A stretch of DNA of 22,557 nt. Origin: an uncultured Sphingopyxis sp. (GTDB taxonomy: Bacteria > Pseudomonadota > Alphaproteobacteria > Sphingomonadales > Sphingomonadaceae). Position 1 is the stretch's first letter, and each line of letters starts with the position of its first letter. Below are positions 8,454 through 15,838 of this stretch, in pieces. Location: the NCBI GenBank assembly GCA_936933955.1, contig CAKZIN010000008.1, positions 1 through 22,557 of the forward strand, written 5' to 3'. The notes under the pieces are model-generated. The model was not told the origin of the DNA and searched no databases. It saw only the letters and a program-made list of their open reading frames with translations. Both the position numbers and the translations under genes were made by a program.

Positions 8454-8473
8454 ATCGGTCTCGATCGGTCTCT
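8454..8473. repeat. Tandem 10-bp direct repeat upstream of bpt
   Basis: ATCGGTCTCG is followed directly by ATCGGTCTCT, so two near-identical copies sit one helical turn apart, 7 bases upstream of the bpt start codon. It could be a regulator site or chance; no matching motif was noted elsewhere. Confidence 0.6.
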
Positions 8474-8582
8474 CGTCCGACCTGTCTAGGTCGCGCCCGC
8501 TAGAGGTGAAAGAGTCTTAACTACGAATGGCGATTGGGCCGTCAAGCTCGACAAGCCGACCGCTCCGCACCACATCGCGCCG

Positions 8583-9155
8583 ATGGCTTCCCGCCCCTCC
8601 CCACGATTTCACGGCCGTGTGCCGTCGGACCGCCTCTGCGCCGTCGCGGGCTGCGAAAGCTTGGGCGAGTTTCGGGCGCCGGGTGGGGGAGGCGGCGACG
8701 ACGGACCGCCTCTCTGGCGCTGGCTGTGCCTCGATCACGTCAGAGCCTTCAATGCGAGCTACAATTTCTTCGATGGAATGAGCCCCGAGGAGATTGCGGA
8801 CGCGCATCGGCCCTACGCGGGTTGGGAACGCGAAACGCGTGCCTTCGCCTCCGCCGGCGCGGACGTCCCCCCGCGCTGGAGCGACTTCGCCGATCCGATG
8901 GACGCCATCGGCGCGCGCTACGCCGCGCATCGGCGGGCCGCGCCCTCCGCAAAGTTCTCAGCCGACGAGCGCCGCGCCTTGCGCGAGCTGGGACTCGCAG
9001 AGGACGCCGACCTGCGCACGGTGCGCCAGCGCTACAGCGAACGGGTGCGCCGCTATCACCCCGACCGCAACGGCGGCGACCGCACGCATGAGGCGGCACT
9101 GCGCCGCACGATCGATGCCTGGCAAGTGCTCCGAAAGGCGCGCGCCTTTAGCTGA
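8583..9155 (+). CDS. J-domain protein with N-terminal putative zinc site
   Basis: This 190-residue cytoplasmic protein probably acts as a DnaK co-chaperone. A C-terminal J domain covers about 128-190 (ALRELGLAEDADLRTVRQRY), with the HPD tripeptide at 159-161 (RYHPDRNGGD) needed to stimulate Hsp70 ATPase. The N-terminus has C19-x4-C24 and C49-x2-H52 spaced like a zinc site (LCAVAGC and WLCLDHV). A middle segment (FNASYNFFDGMSPEEI) resembles alphaproteobacterial DnaJ-like proteins of this length. The J domain is therefore at the opposite end from classical DnaJ, and there is no G/F or CxxCxGxG region. It lies 82 bases before cobS on the same strand and is divergent from bpt. The client is unknown. 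Confidence 0.88.
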   Translation: MASRPSPRFHGRVPSDRLCAVAGCESLGEFRAPGGGGGDDGPPLWRWLCLDHVRAFNASYNFFDGMSPEEIADAHRPYAGWERETRAFASAGADVPPRWSDFADPMDAIGARYAAHRRAAPSAKFSADERRALRELGLAEDADLRTVRQRYSERVRRYHPDRNGGDRTHEAALRRTIDAWQVLRKARAFS

Positions 9156-9237
9156 AGTGCTAGGTAGAGGGGGGCATCGCATCGGCTTGCCACCTCGCGA
9201 GCTTGACTGTTCGCGCTTGGCTCCGCAAGCGGCGGGG

Positions 9238-10242
9238 ATGGCCGATAACAGCAACGACATCGAAGCGCGCGGAGCGACCGTGCTCGCCGCCCCCGACCGC
9301 GAAGTCGACGTGCGCGACGCGTTCGGAATCGACATCGACATGCAGGTCCCCGCCTTCTCGCTGAAGGACGAGCGGGTACCCGATCTCGACGCGGCATATG
9401 TGTTCGATCCGGACACGACGCTCGCGGTGCTGGCGGGCTTCAAGCACAACCGCCGGGTGATGGTGCAGGGCTATCACGGGACGGGCAAGTCGACGCATAT
9501 CGAGCAGGTGGCAGCTCGGCTCAACTGGCCTTGCGTGCGCATCAACCTCGACAGCCATGTCAGCCGCATCGACCTCGTCGGACGCGACGCTATCGTCCTG
9601 CGCGACGGCGTGCAGGTCACCGAGTTTCGGGAGGGTCTGCTTCCCTGGGCGCTGCAGACCCCAACAGCGCTGGTGTTCGACGAATATGACGCCGGCCGTC
9701 CCGACGTGATGTTCGTCATCCAGCGCGTGCTGGAGGCGGAGGGCAAGCTGACCCTGCTCGACCAGAACCGCGTGATCCGAGCGAACCCGTGGTTCCGCCT
9801 GTTCGCGACCGCCAACACCGTCGGGCTCGGCGACACGACAGGGCTTTATCACGGCACGCAGCAGATCAACCAGGGCCAGATGGACCGCTGGAACATCGTC
9901 GTGACGCTCAACTACCTCCCCGCCGCGACCGAGGCGCAGATCGTCCTCGCCAAGTCGGGGGAGATGGATGCGCCCGACGGCAAGGCGCTCGTCGACAAGA
10001 TGGTAAAGGTCGCTGACCTCACCCGGCAGGGCTTCATGAACGGCGACATCTCAACCGTGATGAGCCCGCGGACCGTCATCAGCTGGGCGCAGAATGCGCT
10101 GATTCTGGGCGACGTGGGCTTTGCGTTCCGCCTGTCCTTCCTCAACAAGTGCGACGAGAACGAACGCGTTGTGGTAGCGGAATATTATCAGCGCGTGTTC
10201 GGCGTCGACCTGCCGGAGAGCATTGCGCGCAAGGCTGCCTGA
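9238..10242 (+). CDS. cobS: Cobaltochelatase subunit CobS (MoxR-like AAA+ ATPase)
   Basis: CobS is the AAA+ motor which, with CobT, powers CobN to insert cobalt into hydrogenobyrinate a,c-diamide in aerobic B12 synthesis. The 334-residue protein has Walker A GYHGTGKST at 78-86 and Walker B LVFDEYD at about 145-151. The sensor region FRLFATANTVGLGDTTGLYHGT and the segment QGQMDRWNIVVTLNYLP are characteristic of CobS. The ATG 9238 gives the normal length; a GGCGGGG tract precedes it. The frame is open further upstream, but there it is a shadow of the J-domain gene. cobT follows after one intervening gene. CobN is not in the window, so whether the organism uses CobS for cobalt insertion cannot be told. 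Confidence 0.95.
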   Translation: MADNSNDIEARGATVLAAPDREVDVRDAFGIDIDMQVPAFSLKDERVPDLDAAYVFDPDTTLAVLAGFKHNRRVMVQGYHGTGKSTHIEQVAARLNWPCVRINLDSHVSRIDLVGRDAIVLRDGVQVTEFREGLLPWALQTPTALVFDEYDAGRPDVMFVIQRVLEAEGKLTLLDQNRVIRANPWFRLFATANTVGLGDTTGLYHGTQQINQGQMDRWNIVVTLNYLPAATEAQIVLAKSGEMDAPDGKALVDKMVKVADLTRQGFMNGDISTVMSPRTVISWAQNALILGDVGFAFRLSFLNKCDENERVVVAEYYQRVFGVDLPESIARKAA

Positions 10243-10269
10243 CCGAGGCGTACTAACGCAAAGACTTTG

Positions 10270-10300
10270 TTGACCAATCTTCGCTAGCGTCATTCCGGTC
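10270..10300 (+). promoter_or_regulatory. Weak candidate promoter before the acidic membrane protein
   Basis: TTGACC at 10270-10275 is a good -35-like hexamer in the 85-base gap after cobS. No convincing -10 element is seen at the proper distance, where the sequence reads about TTCCGG. The gap is also AT-richer than its surroundings. This is suggestive only. Confidence 0.25.
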
Positions 10301-10327
10301 GAGAATGATCGAAGGACGGCTTTGCCG

Positions 10328-11389
10328 ATGAACAAGGTCTATGCGGTCGCTGCGGTCAACGCGGTCGTCCTGCTTGGCATAGCATGGGCGCTCGTTGCCA
10401 CCGGCCTCCTCAACTCGCCGTTCGGGTTGATCATGATGGGCGTGCTGCTGTTCGCCGCTGCCGGCAGCGTGTGGGGTGTGCGCGGTATGGCGCGCAAATC
10501 TCGCGAGACGAGCCCACTCCGCGAAACCGCGCACCAGCCCCGGGCTGACGGGGGCCCGCACAAGGAAGCTGTCGCAGACGCCGACCCTTCGCCAAAATCC
10601 CGTTTCGGGCGGCGCCTTCCGCGGCGGCGTGCCGAACCTGCGGCGGAACCCGAGGTGGATGATGGCGTGGTCGCCGCAAGGTTGCAGCGCCTGACCGCTC
10701 GCCTCGCCGAAAACCCTGAGCCTCCCGTCGAACTTCCGGCGACTGCGGAGGGTGAGCAGCCGCCTGAGGAACTGAACGAGCCGACCGCGCTTGGCCAGGT
10801 GCCGACCTATAGCCCTACCGTGTCGGAACCGTCCGCGCCCGCACAAAGCGACGACGCGGAGGATTTCGCGAACCTTTCGGACGACGTCGACTTTGACGAC
10901 GGGGCCGAGGAGGCTGAAGACGAGGACGCACTCGCGGACGGCGCAGACGAGGCGCTGCACGCATCGTTGAGCCCGTTCATCGCGACCTCGCGTCACCGGC
11001 GCGAGCCACTCCGCTTTGAAGCCGACGACGAACAGACCGATGACGTCGGCGAGGAGGAGGACGAAGACGAGGCCGCGGCATTCGGGCTTCACGCGGACAC
11101 GCACTCCGAACTCAGCGAAGCCGACGAATATTATGACGAGCATCAGTCGGACGGCGGCGGCTCGCACACGTCAGCGATCGTTGTCGCCGATCTTGTCAGC
11201 GTCGTGTCCGCGCTGGACCGCGCCGGGTTGGGCGACGCCGAGGATCTCGCCGCGTGGAGCGCACTGCTTCAGGACATGGATCCCTCCGCGCCAGTTTCCC
11301 CGGAGGACGCGGTGGCGTTTCGCGACTGGCTGCACGCTCAGGTGCCCGCGAGCGTCGCCGACACGATGTTCCACATTCGAGCGGCCTGA
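10328..11389 (+). CDS. Uncharacterised acidic membrane protein between cobS and cobT
   Basis: I do not recognise this 353-residue protein. Residues 4-27 and 31-50 are two hydrophobic segments forming a membrane hairpin (VYAVAAVNAVVLLGIAWALV and GLIMMGVLLFAAAGSVWGV). A basic stretch (about 85-100, RFGRRLPRRRAEP) follows. Residues about 130-280 are low-complexity and rich in Asp and Glu, probably disordered. The last 70 residues look folded and helical (SAIVVADLVSVVSALDRAGL, then a DAVAFRDWLHAQVP segment). The bulk should lie in the cytoplasm by the positive-inside rule. The ATG at 10328 is 11 bases after GAAGGA (10311-10316); the TTG at 10322 has better spacing and is a real alternative. Its place between cobS and cobT suggests a linked role, which is inference. 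Confidence 0.8.
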   Translation: MNKVYAVAAVNAVVLLGIAWALVATGLLNSPFGLIMMGVLLFAAAGSVWGVRGMARKSRETSPLRETAHQPRADGGPHKEAVADADPSPKSRFGRRLPRRRAEPAAEPEVDDGVVAARLQRLTARLAENPEPPVELPATAEGEQPPEELNEPTALGQVPTYSPTVSEPSAPAQSDDAEDFANLSDDVDFDDGAEEAEDEDALADGADEALHASLSPFIATSRHRREPLRFEADDEQTDDVGEEEDEDEAAAFGLHADTHSELSEADEYYDEHQSDGGGSHTSAIVVADLVSVVSALDRAGLGDAEDLAAWSALLQDMDPSAPVSPEDAVAFRDWLHAQVPASVADTMFHIRAA

Positions 11390-11444
11390 GCGAAATTTGG
11401 GCTCTGCCCTTGGCGGTGGCGCTGCCTCTGCCTAAGCGGAGCGC

Positions 11445-13274
11445 ATGTCTGCCCTCACACCCGCCGAAGAGCTGAAGCGCGCGCTGTCAGGCGCAGCAAG
11501 GGCGCTCTCGCGCGAGGCGGAGGCGGAGGTCGGCTTCACCAGCGACGCGCCGCACGCGGTTGGCCGAGCGATCAAGGTCGTCAATGTCCCCCGTCTGTTC
11601 GGCGAGCGTGAGGTGGCGCAGGCGCGCGGGCAGGCCGATGCTCTCGCGCTAAAGCTGCGGCACCATGACGCGAGCGTTCACGCGCGGCTGCGCCCGAGCG
11701 ACGCATCCGCGGGTTCCGTGTTCGACGCGCTGGAACAGGCGCGCGTGGCCGCGATCGGCGCGCGCGACTACGCCGGGGTCCGCACCAACCTACAGGCTGA
11801 GGCGGACCGCCGCTTTGCCGCCGACCCCATCAGCCGAGCCCGCTCCGCAAAGGACGTGCCGCTGCCATCGGCGATCGAGATCATCGCGCGCGAGCGGCTG
11901 GGCGAGCTGGTTCCGCCAGCGAGCGCAGCGGAGGGCCTGCGACTTGTCTCGGAGGGGATCGAGGCGAAGGCGGCGGAGGAATTCGAGACGCTGCGTTCGG
12001 CGCTCGACGATCAGGCGGCGTTCGCGCGGCAGGCGATGACGCTGCTCGAGCATTTGGGGCTGATCGACCTCGCCTCCCCGCTCGAACCCACCGACCCCGA
12101 CGACAGCGGCAACGACGATGCCGACAGCGACGACAGCGACGACAGCGACGATGGCGAGGCGGAGGGCCAGGCCGCTCAATCGCAGGTCGAAGCCCGCGCG
12201 CAACCTCGCGATGGCGACGAAAGCGACAGCGAGGACGGAGAGTTCGAGGGCGAGTTCGAGGATGGCGACGACCAGGAAGGTTTGGGCGAGGAGGGCGACG
12301 AAGCGCCGATGCCGGTGCGGCCGAATCGGCCCAGCGCCGACATTCCGAACTTCAACTATCGCATTTTCACCGACTCGCATGACGAGGAGGTCGCGGCCAC
12401 CGACCTGTGCGACGCGGACGAGCTTGCGCGGTTGCGCGGGTTCCTCGACCAACAACTGACGCCTCTCCAGTCGGCGGTGACCCGCCTTGCCAACCGATTG
12501 CAGCGCAAGCTGATGGCTCAGCAGAACCGGGCTTGGGAATTCGATCAGGAGGAGGGGATCCTCGATGCCGCCCGCCTTGCCCGCGTGGTGGTCAACCCCG
12601 GCCTGTCGTTGAGCTACAAGCGCGAGCGGGACACCGACTTCCGCGACACGGTCGTGACGCTGCTGATCGACAATTCGGGCTCGATGCGCGGACGACCGAT
12701 CTCGATCGCGGCGATCAGCGCCGACATTCTCGCCCGCACGCTCGAGCGCGTCGGAGTGAAGACAGAGATCCTCGGTTTCACGACGCGCACGTGGAAGGGC
12801 GGGCTATCGCGCGAAGATTGGCTCGGCGCAGGGCGCCCTGCGCATCCGGGCCGCCTCAACGACATTCGCCACATCGTCTACAAGCGCGCCGACGAACCAT
12901 GGCGACACGCGCGAACCTCGCTCGGGCTGATGATGCGCGAGGGGTTGCTCAAGGAAAATATCGACGGCGAGGCGCTGATCTGGGCGCACAGTCGGTTGAT
13001 CGCGCGGCCCGAAGAACGCCGTATCCTGATGGTCATCTCCGACGGATCGCCGGTGGATGACTCAACGCTCAGCGTCAACGCGGCGGGCTACCTCGATCAG
13101 CATCTGCGGCAGGTGATCGGCTGGATCGAGGGGCGCTCTCCGGTGGAACTGGTCGCGATCGGGATCGGCCACGACGTCACCCGCTGGTACGCGCGCGCGG
13201 TCACCATCATGGACGCCGAACAGCTCGGCGGAGCGATCATCGATCAACTCGCCGATCTGTTCGACATCGGTTGA
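11445..13274 (+). CDS. cobT: Cobaltochelatase subunit CobT (VWA domain)
   Basis: CobT is the partner of CobS in the cobaltochelatase chaperone complex. The 609-residue protein has a helical N-terminal domain (1-210) and a very acidic linker (about 216-288, with repeated DSDD units). It ends in a C-terminal von Willebrand A domain with the MIDAS motif D409-N-S-G-S-M and the later metal-loop strand VISDGSPVDDSTL. Segments ADIPNFNYRIFT, EFDQEEGILDAARLARVV and YKRERDTDFRDT are typical of CobT. Length is normal. The ATG at 11445 lies 55 bases after the acidic membrane protein. It converges with the TonB-dependent receptor with 13 bases between stops and no clear terminator. Confidence 0.96.
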   Translation: MSALTPAEELKRALSGAARALSREAEAEVGFTSDAPHAVGRAIKVVNVPRLFGEREVAQARGQADALALKLRHHDASVHARLRPSDASAGSVFDALEQARVAAIGARDYAGVRTNLQAEADRRFAADPISRARSAKDVPLPSAIEIIARERLGELVPPASAAEGLRLVSEGIEAKAAEEFETLRSALDDQAAFARQAMTLLEHLGLIDLASPLEPTDPDDSGNDDADSDDSDDSDDGEAEGQAAQSQVEARAQPRDGDESDSEDGEFEGEFEDGDDQEGLGEEGDEAPMPVRPNRPSADIPNFNYRIFTDSHDEEVAATDLCDADELARLRGFLDQQLTPLQSAVTRLANRLQRKLMAQQNRAWEFDQEEGILDAARLARVVVNPGLSLSYKRERDTDFRDTVVTLLIDNSGSMRGRPISIAAISADILARTLERVGVKTEILGFTTRTWKGGLSREDWLGAGRPAHPGRLNDIRHIVYKRADEPWRHARTSLGLMMREGLLKENIDGEALIWAHSRLIARPEERRILMVISDGSPVDDSTLSVNAAGYLDQHLRQVIGWIEGRSPVELVAIGIGHDVTRWYARAVTIMDAEQLGGAIIDQLADLFDIG

Positions 13275-13287
13275 GAGGTAGACGCCG

Positions 13288-15693
13288 CTAGAAGCGCTTG
13301 CTGATTTCGAACGAAATCGTCCGGCCCGCGGGATCGAGGTACGCGGGCTGATAGCGCGAAGGCACCGCGCCGTTTGCGTCGCGCACGTTGATACGGTCGT
13401 CGAACAGATTGTCGACGCTCAACCGAACCCGCGTATTGCGCAGCAGCGGCAGGCTGCTCGTCAAGCCGGGCACGTTGTTGAGGTCCGCGAACACGCGCAG
13501 ATTTACGGTGGTCAACGGCGAGAAAAAGAGCGTGCCCGCCGAACCGCCATCGACCCGCGTCGCGGTCCGGTAGGTCGCAGTGAGACGGGTGCCGATCCCG
13601 CGGTAGAAAACACCGCCCTCAAGCTCGATCAGGTGTCGCGGGGAGCCGCCGTTGAAATCGGTGCTCCCACCATTGAGCAGGTCGAGCTCCGGCAAGCCCG
13701 GCCGGATCAGCACCGTATCAGCAAGCCGAATCGTGTCGGTGAGCCCGATCGACCAGCGTCCGCCAGCGCCGCCACCCGGGCCGCCGAAGCCGAAGCCCAT
13801 GCCGCCGCCACGTGGGCCACCGCCACCTGCGCCGGGGGGGCGGCCGCCGCCCATGCCAGGCAGCGCAGCCCCGCGCCCGCCCCCGGCAGCACCGCTCGCC
13901 CCACCTGCTGGGGTTCCGAAGCTAGAAGAGTAGTTGACGCCAAGGCGCAGCTGATCCTGACGAATCGTGTCAAAGGTGACGCTGCGTTGATCGACGCTGA
14001 CGATGCGTCCGCTCGCGTCGCGCACGACTCTGCCAGGAAACGCCGCTTCGATCGCAGGGGTGAGGAAGGGCAGCCCGCTGGTGACGTCGCGGCTTCGCGT
14101 CCGGCTGTAGTTGGCGGAGAAACGCAGGTCCTTGTCCGGGATTGGCTGGAAGGTTGCGCCGACACGGATGTCGCGCCGCCGCTCCGCGAGCAACGCCGGG
14201 TTGCCGCCGGTGATGACGTCGGCGAACACCGTCTGGCCGAGCGTGAAGTCGTAGATCGGCTGGAGCGGGGTGGTGACAAGCGGCGCGCCCAGTGCTGCCA
14301 GCCCCGGCGCAACCTCGTCGTAGGTAAGGTTGCCCGAGAGGTTCAGTCCGCGCACCGGCGTCCAGGCGACACCGACGACGGTGCCCGTCAGGTCGCCAAA
14401 ATCACTCACCTGACGGAAGGTCTGAGTGAAGTTCGCCGACAAATTGCCGAGGAACGGCAACACCTCCGCATCGCGATCGGCGATCGGCAGATCGACGGTG
14501 ATGCTTTCGTTGAAGGTGCGACGGCCTAGGTCGGTCGGTGTGATGATGCCGTTGCGATTGCTCTGCCCGGTGAGCTCGACGCCCGCCCATCCCGCGGTGA
14601 GAGTCGTCCGCACAAGCCCGGCAGGCAGGCGAAACAGCCCGCCGTTGGCGACCAGCGTGGCGTCACCCGACCGCGTGCGCGAGCGGGTGAGCGTCTGACC
14701 GCTCGCATTGAGATCGGTTCGCGCATTCGAAAGCGTCTGATCGGCATTGCCGCTGAACGATAGGCGCCAGCGGGAGACGACGGTGTCGGCGGAGACGCCC
14801 GCGTGAAGGGTGTCGCTAACGCCGCGCGAGGTCAGGACGCGCGCGCTGTTAATGGTGTCGCGGCCGATGCCGCTATTGGTGATCAGCCGCTGCGCACGCA
14901 GGTTGAGGCTGCCGCCCGCCGGACCGCCAAAGCTCGTCGCCACGGTTCCATCGGCTGTCAGCCGGTCGGTCTCCGGAATGAGGGTGCGAATGTCGGGAGC
15001 GAGGCTGCCGACGATCCCGCGCTCCTCTTCGGTGAGGCGCAGGCCCCGCTCGTGCTCACCGGTGAGCGTGATGCGACTACGTCCGGCGATCCGCACGTGA
15101 GTGAGCTCGCGCTCGTGCACGCCCCGGCCCGGGTCGGTGGTGAAGCCTTGCTCGAGCGCCAGTGACGTCGACTGGAAACCGTCCCTCAAGATCAGGTTCA
15201 CGACCCGCTGGCCGAGCGGGTATCCGTAACTGAGCGCGACCTCTTCGGGATAGATTTCGAAGCGCGCGATCGCGTCGGGCGGGATGTTTCGGAATTCGTT
15301 GAAGCCGGACACTCGCCGCCCGTTGAGGAGGATGATCGGAAACCCACCGCCGCGGGCCGACGTGCCCCGGACGCGTGGGCCGAGCGCGCTGATCAGCTCG
15401 CCGATGTTTCGCGCGCCGTAGGTCGCGATCTCTTCCGGGCGAACGATCTCATCCGGCGGGTTGCTCGCCACGATCGGCACCGAACGCGCGGTGACGACGA
15501 TATCGTCGGCGCGCGGCTGCGGCTCCTCCGCCTGCTCCGCGCTCTCCTGCTCCGTAGTAGTGGGCGGTGTGGCGGGCTGATGAACGACGGCCTGCGCGGT
15601 CGCGGGGTCAGCGGCGGTGGCGATCGTCGGCATAGCCAGAGCGGCGGCGAGCGCGGCAAGGCCAGCCGGAGCGAAAGAAGTTCTCGAAATCAT
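13288..15693 (-). CDS. TonB-dependent outer-membrane receptor with glycine-rich insert
   Basis: This 801-residue protein is probably an outer-membrane beta-barrel transporter driven by TonB. From ATG 15693 it has a signal peptide (MISRTSFAPAGLAALAAALA, cleaved near ATA-A). A Pro/Glu linker leads to the TonB-box-like DDIVVTA. The plug domain contains PPDEIVRPEEIATYGARNIG, FPIILLNGRRVSG and VVNLILRDGFQS. A long barrel follows, ending in SFEISKRF with the terminal Phe used for outer-membrane insertion. At about 593-646 there is a Gly-rich stretch with Met, Pro and Arg, predicted to be a surface loop. The frame is open up to 15774, but those added residues do not fit an export signal. No STN domain is present. 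The substrate is not readable from the sequence. It is divergent from the DAHP synthase. Confidence 0.85.
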   Translation of the reverse strand: MISRTSFAPAGLAALAAALAMPTIATAADPATAQAVVHQPATPPTTTEQESAEQAEEPQPRADDIVVTARSVPIVASNPPDEIVRPEEIATYGARNIGELISALGPRVRGTSARGGGFPIILLNGRRVSGFNEFRNIPPDAIARFEIYPEEVALSYGYPLGQRVVNLILRDGFQSTSLALEQGFTTDPGRGVHERELTHVRIAGRSRITLTGEHERGLRLTEEERGIVGSLAPDIRTLIPETDRLTADGTVATSFGGPAGGSLNLRAQRLITNSGIGRDTINSARVLTSRGVSDTLHAGVSADTVVSRWRLSFSGNADQTLSNARTDLNASGQTLTRSRTRSGDATLVANGGLFRLPAGLVRTTLTAGWAGVELTGQSNRNGIITPTDLGRRTFNESITVDLPIADRDAEVLPFLGNLSANFTQTFRQVSDFGDLTGTVVGVAWTPVRGLNLSGNLTYDEVAPGLAALGAPLVTTPLQPIYDFTLGQTVFADVITGGNPALLAERRRDIRVGATFQPIPDKDLRFSANYSRTRSRDVTSGLPFLTPAIEAAFPGRVVRDASGRIVSVDQRSVTFDTIRQDQLRLGVNYSSSFGTPAGGASGAAGGGRGAALPGMGGGRPPGAGGGGPRGGGMGFGFGGPGGGAGGRWSIGLTDTIRLADTVLIRPGLPELDLLNGGSTDFNGGSPRHLIELEGGVFYRGIGTRLTATYRTATRVDGGSAGTLFFSPLTTVNLRVFADLNNVPGLTSSLPLLRNTRVRLSVDNLFDDRINVRDANGAVPSRYQPAYLDPAGRTISFEISKRF

Positions 15694-15758
15694 CGCGGGA
15701 AGAGGACTCACTTGCTGGGTCGTCACCTGGCATGCGCATGGCACATGGCGGCGCGGAC

Positions 15759-15764
15759 AATATA
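15759..15764 (-). promoter_or_regulatory. Candidate -10 element for the TonB-dependent receptor
   Basis: On the minus strand this reads TATATT, one mismatch from the consensus -10, in an AT-rich patch about 65 bases upstream of the receptor ATG. No clear -35 hexamer is seen 17 bases further up, where the large palindrome begins. That would suit a promoter whose use depends on a bound regulator. Low certainty. Confidence 0.3.
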
Positions 15765-15785
15765 TGCTCGGCATAGCCTAACAGA

Positions 15786-15805
15786 CGCGGCTTAGCTAAG
15801 CCGCG
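15786..15805. promoter_or_regulatory. Perfect 20-bp palindrome between divergent genes, likely operator
   Basis: CGCGGCTTAGCTAAGCCGCG is self-complementary over 20 bp with no spacer. After one unpaired A at 15785 it extends outward by ACAG (15781-15784) against CTGT (15806-15809). It sits between the minus-strand receptor and the plus-strand DAHP synthase, and next to a -10-like TATATT for the former. A spacer-free palindrome suits a dimeric DNA-binding regulator better than an RNA hairpin, although a terminator-like or attenuating role is not excluded. There is no T-run on either side. Confidence 0.7.
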
Positions 15806-15838
15806 CTGTACATCTTTCAATGCGAGTATGAACAGAGC

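Noticed and set aside
12105..12150. Short GAC-AGC-GAC repeats, considered as a tandem repeat element
   Set aside because: They encode the normal Asp/Ser-rich linker of CobT, which is acidic throughout the family.
13633..14529. Plus-strand frame opposite the TonB-dependent receptor
   Set aside because: Its Ala/Arg-rich product is the complement of the Gly-rich loop and barrel strands; there is no motif.
15694..15838. Possible cobalamin riboswitch before the TonB-dependent receptor, given cobS/cobT nearby
   Set aside because: I could not find a convincing B12-box or the expected length of leader; the leader is only about 60-140 bases and is dominated by the palindrome.
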